DNA of 64,000 bases, from the NCBI RefSeq assembly GCF_022664465.1, contig NZ_JAKREV010000001.1, positions 186,001 through 250,000 of the forward strand. Direction: 5' to 3'. Position 1 is the stretch's first letter. Every line of letters begins with the position of its first letter. Source of the DNA: Sphingomonas hankookensis. GTDB taxonomy: Bacteria > Pseudomonadota > Alphaproteobacteria > Sphingomonadales > Sphingomonadaceae. This document shows, piece after piece, positions 35,846 through 47,093 of this stretch. The notes beneath the pieces are model-generated. The model ran no database searches. It saw only the letters and a list, made by a program, of their open reading frames with translations, and was not told where the DNA came from. The translations under genes and the position numbers were made by a program.

Positions 35846-36784
35846 ATGCGCGTTGTGGTTGGGCTGGCACTGGCCGGGGCGATGCTGTCGACGGCGGCGA
35901 TGGCGGATGTGAAGGCCGGGGTCGATGCCTGGGCACGCGGCGACTGGGCGACGGCGGTGCGGGAATGGCAGCAGCCGGCCGCTGCCGGGGATGCGGATGC
36001 GCAATTCAATCTGGGGCAGGCGTACAAGCTGGGCCGCGGCGTGCCGATGGATATGGCGCAGGCGGAACAATGGTATGCCCGCGCCGCGCAGCAGGGGCAT
36101 CGCCAGGCCGAGGACAATTACGGCCTGATCCTGTTCCAGAACGGCAAGCGCGCCGATGCGGTCAAATGGCTGGAAAAATCGTCGCAGCGGGGCGAGGCGC
36201 GGAGCCAGTTCGTGCTGGGGACGATGTTGTTCAACGGCGATGCCGTGCCCAAGGACTGGCGGCGCGCCTATGCGCTGATGACGCGGGCGTCGTCGGCGGG
36301 GTTGCCGCAGGCGTCGGCGACGCTGGCGGAGATGGATCGCTATGTGCCCCTGCCCGACCGGCAGGCGGCGCTGGCCATGGCGCGCGACCTGGAGCGTAAC
36401 GCCGGGCGTCCGGCGCTGGCGAGCGTTACGCCCGTGACGACGCCCCGCGCGGTTGCGACGCCCGTCGCCAAGCCGACAGCGACACCCCGTCCGGCTGCCG
36501 TGCCCGTTGCCAAGCCCGCCCCCGTTGCCAAGCCCGCCCCCGTCGCCAAGCCGGCACCGGTGCGCGACGGCGGCTGGCGGGTGCAGCTCGGCGCATTCAA
36601 GGATGGCGGCAATGCACGGCGGCTGTGGGGCAGCGTTGCCGGCAAGTTAGCCGGTCGCCAGCCCTATTACGAACAGGCCGGCGGCGTCACCCGGCTACAG
36701 GTCGGCCCGTTCGCGTCTAGCGCGGAGGCCAGCCGCGCCTGCGCCGCGATCCGCCCGACGACCTGCGTGCCGATGAAGCGCTGA
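35846..36784 (+). CDS. Sel1-repeat and SPOR domain protein, exported
   Basis: A 312-residue protein with a signal peptide (cleavage about residue 21, AMADV). Sel1-like repeats occupy about 25-150 (AQFNLGQAYKLGRGV, QAEDNYGLILFQNGK). A low-complexity linker has three tandem PVAKPA repeats near 220-238. A C-terminal SPOR domain starts WRVQLGAFKDGGNARRLW. AGGGGA precedes the ATG. It is divergent from the ParA operon and is the second SPOR protein in 3.5 kb, so the region looks dedicated to envelope or septal functions. Confidence 0.87.
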   Translation: MRVVVGLALAGAMLSTAAMADVKAGVDAWARGDWATAVREWQQPAAAGDADAQFNLGQAYKLGRGVPMDMAQAEQWYARAAQQGHRQAEDNYGLILFQNGKRADAVKWLEKSSQRGEARSQFVLGTMLFNGDAVPKDWRRAYALMTRASSAGLPQASATLAEMDRYVPLPDRQAALAMARDLERNAGRPALASVTPVTTPRAVATPVAKPTATPRPAAVPVAKPAPVAKPAPVAKPAPVRDGGWRVQLGAFKDGGNARRLWGSVAGKLAGRQPYYEQAGGVTRLQVGPFASSAEASRACAAIRPTTCVPMKR

Positions 36785-36789
36785 AGCGA

Positions 36790-37671
36790 TCAGCCCGCCG
36801 TCCAGTCGGCGGGCGCGATCCCTTGGATATAGAGCAGGGCGGTCAGGTCATTATGGTCGATCCGCACGCCGGCTTCGTCGGCGACGATCGGCTTGGCATG
36901 ATAGGCGACGCCCAGCCCGGCGCGGCGGATCATCGGCAAGTCGTTCGCCCCGTCGCCGACCGCCAGCGTCGCAGCCGGATCGATATTCAGTTCCTCGATC
37001 GCGGCGAGCAGCGTCACTTCCTTGGTAGTCGCATCGACGATCGGCTTGCGGACCTTCCCGGTCAGCCGGCCGTCCTCGATCAGCAGGCGGTTGGCGATCA
37101 TCCGGTGAAAGCCCAGTTCCTGCCCAACCGGCTCGGCGAAGCGGGTGAAGCCGCCCGAGACGAGGATGGTGGTCGCGCCCCGCGCGCGCATGGTCTGGAT
37201 CAGCGTCTTCGCACCGGGCATCAGCTTGACGCGTTCGTCGAGGCAACGCTGGATCGCGCTTTCCTCCAGCCCCTCCAGCAACGCTACCCGCGCATCGAGC
37301 GCCGAGGCGAAGTCGAGTTCACCGCGCATCGCGCGTTCGGTGACCTCGGCGATCTGCCGCTTGATCCCGGCATAATCGGCCAGTTCGTCGATGCATTCGA
37401 CAGTGATCATCGTCGAATCCATGTCGGCGACCAGCAGCTTCTTTTCTCGGTTCGCGGCGGGCTGTACGGCGACGTCGGTGCCGGCGAATGCGCCCTCGAT
37501 CGCAACGCGCGCTACGGCAGGATCGCTCGCGAACCGCACGTCTGCAGCGCGGCCCTCATCAATCCACGTCCAGCCCTCGACCAGACAGCCGGCCGTGTCG
37601 AGCCGGTCGGCAGCCGCGGAAATATCACCCGCGGCGATCGATTCGGCTGCTATCAGCGTGGCGATGAACAT
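36790..37671 (-). CDS. serB: Phosphoserine phosphatase
   Basis: A 293-residue HAD phosphatase, last step of serine synthesis. An N-terminal ACT-like region of about 85 residues precedes motif [26 protein letters not shown] and [10 protein letters not shown] follow, typical of SerB. Start ATG 37671 (MFIATLIA) fits sphingomonad homologues; the extension to 37818 lies inside miaA. Its start codon overlaps the antisense miaA start region. Confidence 0.95.
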   Translation of the reverse strand: MFIATLIAAESIAAGDISAAADRLDTAGCLVEGWTWIDEGRAADVRFASDPAVARVAIEGAFAGTDVAVQPAANREKKLLVADMDSTMITVECIDELADYAGIKRQIAEVTERAMRGELDFASALDARVALLEGLEESAIQRCLDERVKLMPGAKTLIQTMRARGATTILVSGGFTRFAEPVGQELGFHRMIANRLLIEDGRLTGKVRKPIVDATTKEVTLLAAIEELNIDPAATLAVGDGANDLPMIRRAGLGVAYHAKPIVADEAGVRIDHNDLTALLYIQGIAPADWTAG

Positions 37672-38605
37672 GGCGAATTCTCCTGACCGTCCGAGGGTCG
37701 CGCTCATCGCAGGCCCGACCGCCAGCGGCAAGTCCGCGCTCGCGACCGCGATCGCGCAAGCGCATGACGGCGTGGTCGTCAACGCCGACAGCGCGCAGGT
37801 GTATCGCGACCTGCGCATCCTGTCCGCCCGTCCGTCCGCGGAAGAGGAGGCACAGGCACCGCACCGGCTGTTCGGCCATGTCGACGGCGCGGAAAACTAC
37901 TCTGCCGCCGCCTGGGCCCGTGATGCGACCGCCGCGATCGACGCCGCGCATGCCGCGAACAAGCTGCCGGTGCTGGTCGGTGGCACCGGCCTGTATCTGC
38001 GCACGCTGATCGACGGCATCGCGCCGGTGCCGGAGATCGACGCCGATATCCGCGCGGAGGTGCGCGCGATGCCGCTCGATCAGGCGGTGGCGCTGCTCCG
38101 GGCGCTCGACCCCAGCGCCGCCGCCCGGTTGAACCCGGCCGATACGACGCGGATCGCGCGAGCGCTGGAGGTGGTGCGCTCGACCGGGCGGACCCTGGCC
38201 GATTGGCAGCGCGACCGGGCCGGCGGAATCGGCGATCGAATCGACCTTGCCGCGATGCTCCTGCTGCCCGACCGCAACTGGCTGACCGAGCGCTGCGACC
38301 GCCGGCTTGCGCAGATGTTCGACGGCGGCGCGGTCGAGGAGGTCGCGGCGCTGCTCGCGCGCGACGACATCGCCCCCGATGCCCCGGTGCGCCGCGCGAT
38401 CGGCGTGGCGGAGATAGGCCGCTGGCAACGAGGCGAATGGAGCCGCGACGAAGCGCTATCCGCGGCGCGTTTCGCGACGCGGCAATATGCAAAACGGCAA
38501 TATACCTGGTTTCGCAATCAGCCGCCGTCCGAATGGCTTCGCAACAGCGAAACCGAAACATGCGTACTATCTCGTAGATTCGACACTTTATTACGTGAAT
38601 GGTAG
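37664..38605 (+). CDS. miaA: tRNA dimethylallyltransferase
   Basis: A 313-residue enzyme adding dimethylallyl to A37 of tRNAs reading UNN codons. The P-loop [11 protein letters not shown] is near the N-terminus; [22 protein letters not shown] and the C-terminal [12 protein letters not shown] motif are present. The start is ATG 37664 or 37670; both sit on top of the serB start on the other strand, so the promoter must lie within serB. No clear ribosome-binding site. Confidence 0.95.
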   Translation: MNMANSPDRPRVALIAGPTASGKSALATAIAQAHDGVVVNADSAQVYRDLRILSARPSAEEEAQAPHRLFGHVDGAENYSAAAWARDATAAIDAAHAANKLPVLVGGTGLYLRTLIDGIAPVPEIDADIRAEVRAMPLDQAVALLRALDPSAAARLNPADTTRIARALEVVRSTGRTLADWQRDRAGGIGDRIDLAAMLLLPDRNWLTERCDRRLAQMFDGGAVEEVAALLARDDIAPDAPVRRAIGVAEIGRWQRGEWSRDEALSAARFATRQYAKRQYTWFRNQPPSEWLRNSETETCVLSRRFDTLLREW

Positions 38606-38634
38606 TTGACACGCATGTTTCATGCGACTAGCGA
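38606..38634 (+). promoter_or_regulatory. Candidate ilvB promoter with palindromic spacer
   Basis: TTGACA (38606-38611) is followed, after a 17-nt spacer, by TAGCGA. The spacer contains the inverted repeat CGCATG-TTT-CATGCG (38612-38626), which could be an operator. The -35 is consensus and the -10 weak. It begins right after the miaA stop and 53 bp upstream of ilvB. Confidence 0.45.
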
Positions 38635-38686
38635 CGCCGCTTCAACGGTGCTATTGCGCCCGCGAATTATTGAGGAGTGAGTACCC

Positions 38687-40432
38687 ATGCCCGAGAAGAG
38701 TGGAGCCGCCATTTTGGTCGAGGCCCTCGTCGACCTCGGCGTGGAAGTCGTATTCGGCTATCCCGGTGGCGCGGTGCTGCCGATCTACGACGCGCTGTTC
38801 GAACATAGCCGGATCAAGCACATCCTCGTCCGCCACGAGCAGGCCGCGACCCATGCGGCGGAGGGCTATGCCCGGTCGACCGGCAAGCCCGGGGTCGTGC
38901 TGGTCACTTCGGGTCCGGGCGCGACCAATGCCGTTACCGGCATCACCGACGCGCTGCTCGATTCGATCCCGATGGTCGTCATCACCGGGCAGGTGCCGAC
39001 CTCACTGATCGGCACCGACGCGTTTCAAGAGGCCGATACCGTCGGCATCACGCGTCATTGCTGCAAGCACAACTATCTGGTGAAGGACCCGGCCAAGCTC
39101 GGCCATGTCATCCACGAGGCGTTCCATATCGCCACCGCCGGCCGCCCCGGCCCGGTTGTGATCGATATCCCCAAGGACGTGCAGGTTGCGACGGCGCGCT
39201 ACACCAAGCCTGGCCTGATCCAGCACAAGACTTATCGCCCCAAGGTTAAGGCTGATCGCGCGGCAATCGAGCAAGCCGTCGACATGCTGGCCGCGGCCGA
39301 GCGGCCGGTGCTCTATACCGGCGGCGGCATCATCAATTCGGGTCCGGGCGCATCGCAGCTGCTGCGCGAACTGGCGCGGATCACCGGCGCGCCGGTTACC
39401 TCGACGCTGATGGGTCTGGGCACCCTTCCCGCGTCCTCGCCGCAATGGCTGGGGATGCTGGGGATGCACGGCACCTATGAAGCGAACATGGCGATGAACG
39501 AGGCCGATCTGGTCGTCGCCATCGGCGCGCGCTTCGACGATCGCGTGACCGGGCGGCTGGACGCGTTCAGCCCGCGCAGCCGCAAGGTCCATATCGATAT
39601 CGATCGCTCCAGCGTGAACAAGATCGTTCGCGTCGACCTGGGCATCGTCGCCGATGCGGGCCATGCGATAGAGGACATGGTGCGGGTGTGGAAGGCGCGC
39701 CAGCATCCCAGGCCCGACCTTGCCGCCTGGTGGTCGAAGATCGACGGCTGGCGCGCCCGGCGCTGCCTCGACTTCCCCGAGAACGGCACCGAGATCATGC
39801 CGCAACGCGCCGTGCGCGCGCTGTACGAGGCGACCAAGCATCGCGCGCCGATCGTCTCTACCGAGGTCGGGCAGCACCAGATGTGGGCCGCGCAGCATTT
39901 CGGATTCGAGGCGCCGAACAAGTGGCTGACCAGCGGCGGTCTCGGCACGATGGGCTATGGCCTGCCCGCCGCGATCGGCGCGCAGCTGGGCAATCCAGGG
40001 GCGCTGTGCATCGACATCGCCGGCGAAGCGTCGATCCAGATGAACATTCAGGAGCTGGCGACGGCAACGCAATATCGCCTGCCGGTGAAGGTGTTCATCC
40101 TCAACAACGAATATATGGGCATGGTCCGCCAGTGGCAGGAGCTGACCTATTCGTCGCGCTATTCGAACAGCTATTCGGACTCGCTGCCCGATTTCGTGAA
40201 GCTGGCCGAGGCATACGGGTGGAAAGGCATCCGCATCGAGGGGCCGGACCAGCTGGAGACCGGCATTCAGGCGATGCTCGATCATGACGGACCGGTGATG
40301 GTCGACTGCATGGTGGCAAAGCTCGCCAACTGCTTCCCGATGATCCCGAGCGGCGCGGCGCATACCGACATGATCCTGCAGGCGAACGAAGTCTCGGGCG
40401 AAATGGACGACGAGGCCAAGGCGCTGGTGTAA
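38687..40432 (+). CDS. ilvB: Acetolactate synthase, large (catalytic) subunit
   Basis: A 581-residue thiamine-diphosphate enzyme of valine, leucine and isoleucine synthesis. YPGGAVLPIYDAL, HEQAATHAAEGYAR (catalytic Glu), and the ThDP motif near residue 440-470 (GEASIQMNIQELATA, LNNEYMGMVRQW) are as expected. Length is normal. GGAG precedes the ATG. It is the first gene of ilvBNC. Confidence 0.97.
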   Translation: MPEKSGAAILVEALVDLGVEVVFGYPGGAVLPIYDALFEHSRIKHILVRHEQAATHAAEGYARSTGKPGVVLVTSGPGATNAVTGITDALLDSIPMVVITGQVPTSLIGTDAFQEADTVGITRHCCKHNYLVKDPAKLGHVIHEAFHIATAGRPGPVVIDIPKDVQVATARYTKPGLIQHKTYRPKVKADRAAIEQAVDMLAAAERPVLYTGGGIINSGPGASQLLRELARITGAPVTSTLMGLGTLPASSPQWLGMLGMHGTYEANMAMNEADLVVAIGARFDDRVTGRLDAFSPRSRKVHIDIDRSSVNKIVRVDLGIVADAGHAIEDMVRVWKARQHPRPDLAAWWSKIDGWRARRCLDFPENGTEIMPQRAVRALYEATKHRAPIVSTEVGQHQMWAAQHFGFEAPNKWLTSGGLGTMGYGLPAAIGAQLGNPGALCIDIAGEASIQMNIQELATATQYRLPVKVFILNNEYMGMVRQWQELTYSSRYSNSYSDSLPDFVKLAEAYGWKGIRIEGPDQLETGIQAMLDHDGPVMVDCMVAKLANCFPMIPSGAAHTDMILQANEVSGEMDDEAKALV

Positions 40433-40440
40433 CCTTTTAG

Positions 40441-40571
40441 TTCCTCCCCGGCACGGGGAGGGGGACCGCTCGAAGAGCGGTGGAGGGGGATCGCCCCTAG
40501 CGCATCGCCGGTGGAGGTCCCCCTCCACCACCCGCTGCGCGAGCGGTCCCCCTCCCCGTGCCGGGGAGGAA
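40441..40571. repeat. 131-bp inverted-repeat element between ilvB and ilvN
   Basis: Perfect 32-nt arms at 40441-40472 and 40540-40571 are complementary, and an inner pair (GGTGGAGGGGGA with TCCCCCTCCACC) extends the fold. The whole is a giant hairpin filling the ilvB-ilvN gap. The right arm contains GGGGAGGAA, the ilvN ribosome-binding site. It resembles dispersed GC-rich intergenic repeats of sphingomonads; no transposase or target-site duplication was seen. Confidence 0.85.
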
Positions 40572-40579
40572 TTTTCAGA

Positions 40580-41095
40580 ATGCACATCAAGACCGAACAG
40601 ACCGAACGACACACGCTGGCCGTGCTCGTCGACAACGAACCCGGCATCCTGGCGCGCATCGCCGGGCTGTTTTCCGGGCGCGGCTACAACATCGAAAGCC
40701 TGACCGTGTCGGAACTCACGCTCGACAAGGCGGTCAGCCGGATCACCATCGTTACCAGCGCGTCGCCGTCGGTGATGGACCAGATCATCGCCCAGCTAGA
40801 CCGGCTGGTACCCGTGCACAAGGTCGTCGACCTGACGGTGCAGGGGGCGCATGTCGAACGCGAACTGGCCTTGGTCAAGGTCGTCGGTACCGGCGAGCAC
40901 CGGATCGAGGCGCTGCGCCTCGCCGAAGTCTATCGCGCGCGCGTCGTCGATGCGACGGTATCGAGCTTCGTGTTCGAGGTGACGGGATCGATCGAAAAGA
41001 TCGACAAGTTCACCGAATTGATGGCCGAAGTGGGGTTGGTCGAGGTCGCTCGCACCGGCATCGCCGCCATCGCCCGCGGACGAGAGGCCGCCTGA
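40580..41095 (+). CDS. ilvN: Acetolactate synthase, small (regulatory) subunit
   Basis: A 171-residue protein with an N-terminal ACT domain (LAVLVDNEPGILARIAGLFS) that binds valine for feedback inhibition, and the C-terminal ALS_ss domain (ELALVKV). ATG 40580 is chosen, with GGAGGA 10 nt upstream; the frame to 40511 lies in the repeat. The ribosome-binding site is inside the inverted-repeat arm. Confidence 0.95.
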   Translation: MHIKTEQTERHTLAVLVDNEPGILARIAGLFSGRGYNIESLTVSELTLDKAVSRITIVTSASPSVMDQIIAQLDRLVPVHKVVDLTVQGAHVERELALVKVVGTGEHRIEALRLAEVYRARVVDATVSSFVFEVTGSIEKIDKFTELMAEVGLVEVARTGIAAIARGREAA

Positions 41096-42183
<1,088 letters not shown>

Positions 42184-42276
42184 CGCACTTGGCGGCCAAC
42201 CGGCCGGCGCGACAAAGCCCGCCCATAGGGCGCGGCTTTGCCGCGACCGACGGGCGGGCGGCCCCCAACACCCACC

Positions 42277-42304
42277 CGTCATTCCCGCGAAGGCGGGAAT
42301 GACG
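42277..42304. repeat. REP-like palindrome
   Basis: CGTCATTCCCGC (42277-42288), loop GAAG, GCGGGAATGACG (42293-42304): a perfect 12-bp stem. It is nearly the same core as the palindromes at 19613-19640 and 45.5 kb. It lies in the 270-bp gap between ilvC and yceI. Confidence 0.8.
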
Positions 42305-42442
42305 AAGGTTGCAAACGTACCCTCCCGCGCGCGCCACGGCACCGAAACCGAAACCGATCGTTTCGCATCCGGTATTTGACCCGAAGCACGGCACCTCCGA
42401 CAACGGCGGTATCGAGACTTCGCCTCAACCGGAGAGCCACCA

Positions 42443-43048
42443 ATGCGCACGCCCCTGATCCTCGCCGCCGCCCTGTTCGCGGTCGCCGCCCCCACCGTCG
42501 CCCAGTTGCCCGGTGCGCCCGACAAGGCCCGCGTCACCGCCGGCACCTACACCGTCGATACCGCCCATACCCAGGTCCACTGGCGGGTGAACCACATGGG
42601 CTTCTCGATGCTCGACGGCCTGTTCGGCGCGACCGGCGGCACCGCCACGATCGATCCGAAGAACCCGGCCGCCAGCAAGGTCGCGATCGATTTCGACATC
42701 GCCAAGTCGCTGACCGTGACCAGCCCGCAATTCGCCGAGCATCTGAAGTCGAAGGATTTCTTCGACGTCGCCAACAACCCTACCGCGAAGTTCGTGTCGA
42801 CCCGCATCCAGCCGATGGGCGATCACTGGATGATGAACGGCAACCTGACGATCAAGGGCCAGACGAAGCCGGTGCAGCTGACCGTGCGCTTCATGGGCGC
42901 AGGCGAGAACCCGATGAACAAGAAGAAGAATGTCGGCTTCACCGCGACGGGATCGATCAACCGCAGCGAGTTCGGCCTCGGCATGGCCGCGCCGGTCGTG
43001 TCGGACAAGGTCGACCTGACGATCAACGCCGCCTTCGTCGCGGCGTGA
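42443..43048 (+). CDS. YceI-family periplasmic protein
   Basis: A 201-residue protein with a signal peptide (cleavage about residue 20, TVAQL). The YceI lipocalin-like domain begins YTVDTAHTQVHWRVNHMGFS and includes HLKSKDFFDVANNPTAKF and NGNLTIKGQTKPV. Family members bind polyisoprenoids or other amphiphiles in the periplasm; the ligand here is unknown. GGAG precedes the start. Confidence 0.92.
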   Translation: MRTPLILAAALFAVAAPTVAQLPGAPDKARVTAGTYTVDTAHTQVHWRVNHMGFSMLDGLFGATGGTATIDPKNPAASKVAIDFDIAKSLTVTSPQFAEHLKSKDFFDVANNPTAKFVSTRIQPMGDHWMMNGNLTIKGQTKPVQLTVRFMGAGENPMNKKKNVGFTATGSINRSEFGLGMAAPVVSDKVDLTINAAFVAA

Positions 43049-43067
43049 TCCGGCAGATGCGCGCGGT

Positions 43068-43451
43068 TCAGGCCGCGCGCATCGCCGCAAACCCTTCGAA
43101 GGTGGCGCGCACATTGGGGGCGGCACCTTCGACCAGCGTCGCGACCTGTACGACCACGCCGCCGCTGCCGTCGTCCGCCGCCATCGCCCAGTCACCGAAT
43201 TCGCGCGCCGCGACCTCGCGCCGCGACAGCACGACCATCGCGAAATGCCGCGGATCGGCGGCGATGCGGGCATAGGTCGCCTCGACCATTGCCGCTTCGC
43301 CTTCCAGCGCCTGCAGGAACCGCCGGCCACGATGATGGAGCAGGCCGGTGATGCCATCCCGGCGGTTGTTGCGCTCGGAGCAGGCGAGGATTTGGCCCAG
43401 ATCGATCGTCGCCCCGGCTCGCGCGGTGCTCACATAGATCAACTGCAACAT
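43068..43451 (-). CDS. BLUF-domain blue-light photoreceptor
   Basis: A 127-residue single-domain protein. The FAD-binding BLUF residues are all visible: Tyr6 in LIYVST, Asn29 in RNNRRDGITG, Gln47 in FLQALEG, Trp88 and Met90 in GDWAM. Light switches the Tyr-Gln hydrogen-bond network (family knowledge). There is no effector domain, so it must act through a partner; the neighbours yceI (convergent) and leuA (divergent) give no clue. Start ATG 43451 (MLQLIYVS). Confidence 0.9.
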   Translation of the reverse strand: MLQLIYVSTARAGATIDLGQILACSERNNRRDGITGLLHHRGRRFLQALEGEAAMVEATYARIAADPRHFAMVVLSRREVAAREFGDWAMAADDGSGGVVVQVATLVEGAAPNVRATFEGFAAMRAA

Positions 43452-43565
43452 CACGACCCCGTCCAATTCTTGCTAAGTCCTTGGCTGTAGGTCGAACTTT
43501 ATTACCAATCGGTATCATCGCTATCGGTGCTGGACTTTAACCCCGGTTTTCCCCACACACGCGCC

Positions 43566-43610
43566 ATGGTCTGCGCGAACGCCCGCATTCTACGACTTAG
43601 CCGCCCTTAG
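43566..43610 (+). promoter_or_regulatory. Possible leuA leader peptide
   Basis: A 14-codon frame (MVCANARILRLSRP) ends 98 nt before leuA. It contains two Leu codons of rare type for this genome (CTA, CTT) next to an Ile ATT. Two GC-rich hairpins follow, at 43619-43632 and 43672-43688. No ribosome-binding site is evident, and the Leu run is short, so an attenuation role is speculative. Confidence 0.25.
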
Positions 43611-43708
43611 GGCCGGATCGCACGCGCGTGCGCTGGTCCTGAGGGAGTATCGAACCTTTTCGGCAGATACCGGCGCTCTGGTAGCGCCCCATACAGGCTA
43701 GAGACGAC

Positions 43709-45385
<1,677 letters not shown>

Positions 45386-45402
45386 GCGTAAGGTCACCTT
45401 CA

Positions 45403-45654
45403 CCTTTCCGGCGCTATGCGCCTCCCTCCCTCTCCCGCCGGGAGAGGGAAAGACGCCGAAGGCGGCGAAGGGTGAGGGTGAACAGTCGCAGTTGGATTGT
45501 GACTCTGACCGAGAACGTCACCCCAGCGCAGGCCGGAGTCCCCCCATGGCGGGCGCACCGCTAAATCGAAGAGACCCCAGCCTTCGCTGGGGTGACGTGT
45601 AGGTGTTGACAGAATCAGCCTCGCCAAGAACCGTATCCCCGCGCAGGCGGGGAT
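45403..45654. repeat. Cluster of palindromic repeats after leuA
   Basis: The 322-bp gap 45386-45707 has no gene. It holds an imperfect long palindrome (about 45403-45480) with a perfect 10-bp core TCCCTCTCCC-GCC-GGGAGAGGGA (45427-45449). Next come two REP-like units facing each other (CGTCACCCCAGC... about 45513, ...GCTGGGGTGACG about 45598) and an ATCCCCGC/GCGGGGAT hairpin (45635-45654). Confidence 0.7.
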
Positions 45655-45707
45655 CCAGGGTTGCGAAACACAGCGGCGGCGTTCCGGGCTCTGGATCCCT
45701 CACCGCG

Positions 45708-46439
45708 TCAAAACGCGAATCGCACCCTACCCAAAATGCGGTCCCCGCTATGCCGCCGATCGCCGATCGCGCTGACTGCCCGGTCGTCGTTCAGATCGGT
45801 CCCGACATAATCCAGCGCCAGCGTCAGCGGCCCGGTGGTATGCTCGACGCCGAGGCGCCAGTCGGTATAGGTCCCGCCGGGCCGCAGCCGGTCGGCCCGC
45901 GCGGCATCGTCGACTGCGCCCGATGAACGCCCGACGCCGCCGACCAGCGTGAACGGCGTCGCCGGAATCCCTGCAACCGCCTGCGCCGACAGATACAGGT
46001 TGCTGCCGCCGATCGCGCGCTGCGGCGGGGCGTAGAGCGCACCTGCGGTCAGTTCGACCGGCCCCAGCGAATAGCGCGCATCGCCGCCGAACTCGGCATA
46101 GTCCATGCCGCGCGCCGCGCCGGCGAACACATGCCCGATCGCCCGACCGCGCAACTGCACCGACCCGGCATCGGTGACGATCGCCGCGCCCAGATCGGCT
46201 ACCGCCCCCGCCCCATCATGCCGCACCGAGTCGCGCAGCGCCGCGACGCGCGCATCGATCTCGATCACGCCCAGCGTCAGCGCCGCATCGCCCGAAACCG
46301 ACGCCCGCCCCTCGCTCCAGCTCAACCCGCGGCGCCGTTCGTCGATGGTCGCCTCGACCCCGACCGTCGGCAACGACTGTGCCTGTGCCGCCGTCGTCAC
46401 CAACAGCGATATCGCACCGAAAACTATCCGTCCTATCAT
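45708..46439 (-). CDS. Outer-membrane beta-barrel protein (TorF-like putative porin)
   Basis: A 243-residue protein with a signal peptide (cleavage about residue 21, AQAQS). The mature part has alternating strands and ends VRFAF, the terminal Phe of outer-membrane barrels. The pattern resembles the small TorF/Gcw_chp putative porins; no specificity is visible. Its ATG overlaps the stop of the upstream gene (ATGA), so the two are coupled. Confidence 0.75.
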   Translation of the reverse strand: MIGRIVFGAISLLVTTAAQAQSLPTVGVEATIDERRRGLSWSEGRASVSGDAALTLGVIEIDARVAALRDSVRHDGAGAVADLGAAIVTDAGSVQLRGRAIGHVFAGAARGMDYAEFGGDARYSLGPVELTAGALYAPPQRAIGGSNLYLSAQAVAGIPATPFTLVGGVGRSSGAVDDAARADRLRPGGTYTDWRLGVEHTTGPLTLALDYVGTDLNDDRAVSAIGDRRHSGDRILGRVRFAF

Positions 46440-46882
46440 CCTGCCTGTCTATTTTCCTGCATCCGGTCGATTTCGGTGTGGAGTACCCCATGGTCCTCCT
46501 GCGCCAGTTGCACCAGCCGTGCCTGCAATTCGGGCGTCCGCGCCGCGACTTCGCGGGCGATCGCGGTCTGTTGCGCGCTGCACCAGCCCGGCCGGCTGCC
46601 CTCGACGACATTGTCATGCGCGAACGACCGCACCAGTGTCGATCCCGATGCGTGGCGCGCCTGCCGGTCGACCACCAGACCCGCGTGCCACATACAGCGC
46701 AGCGTCGAGGGGCGCCCGCCTGCTCCGACCGTGCCGACCTGACGATAGGTCACCTGCACGTCGGCGTTATAGTCCGATTGCACCGCACCGGTGGCGTGGT
46801 CGATGCGAACGCTGTGCACCATGCCGGCCTGCGGCGCAGCCGACGCCATCGCCATCACCATTCCGGCCAACCCGATCATCAT
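46436..46882 (-). CDS. Exported hypothetical protein
   Basis: A 148-residue protein with a signal peptide (MMIGLAGMVMAMASAAPQAG). The mature part has VRIDHATGAVQSDYNADVQV, two or three Cys and a C-terminal helical region rich in Gln/Glu (ELQARLVQLAQED). I do not recognise a family. GGAG lies 6 nt before ATG 46882. It is coupled to the barrel gene downstream and has a palindrome upstream. Confidence 0.65.
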   Translation of the reverse strand: MMIGLAGMVMAMASAAPQAGMVHSVRIDHATGAVQSDYNADVQVTYRQVGTVGAGGRPSTLRCMWHAGLVVDRQARHASGSTLVRSFAHDNVVEGSRPGWCSAQQTAIAREVAARTPELQARLVQLAQEDHGVLHTEIDRMQENRQAG

Positions 46883-46947
46883 GTCCGTCTCCTGTTCCTG
46901 CGGATGGCCCCGGCCTTTGTCGGCCGGTAACCGGTTCGGACGTTTGT

Positions 46948-46970
46948 CCGATCCGTACATAACGGATCGG
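46948..46970 (-). promoter_or_regulatory. Operator-like palindrome upstream of the exported-protein/barrel pair
   Basis: CCGATCCGT-ACATA-ACGGATCGG is a perfect 9-bp inverted repeat with a 5-nt spacer, 66 nt upstream of the start at 46882. The size and symmetry fit a dimeric repressor site such as TetR-type; no regulator gene is adjacent. Confidence 0.4.
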
Positions 46971-47025
46971 TTGCGGGAGACGTTTCTTAAAATCGGGCAA
47001 GCAACGCTTTGTCACGAAAGCGAAA

Positions 47026-47053
47026 ACGCCGCCCGGGTTGCCCCAGGCGGCGT
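47026..47053 (-). terminator. Intrinsic terminator after the SWIB gene
   Basis: On the minus strand ACGCCGCC-T-GGG pairs with CCC-G-GGCGGCGT around a GCAA tetraloop, followed by TTTTCGCTTTC. It starts 40 nt past the stop of the SWIB gene. Confidence 0.85.
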
Positions 47054-47093
47054 CGTCACGAACCGGTCGCGCCGCACGCGCGGCGCGAAGGGG

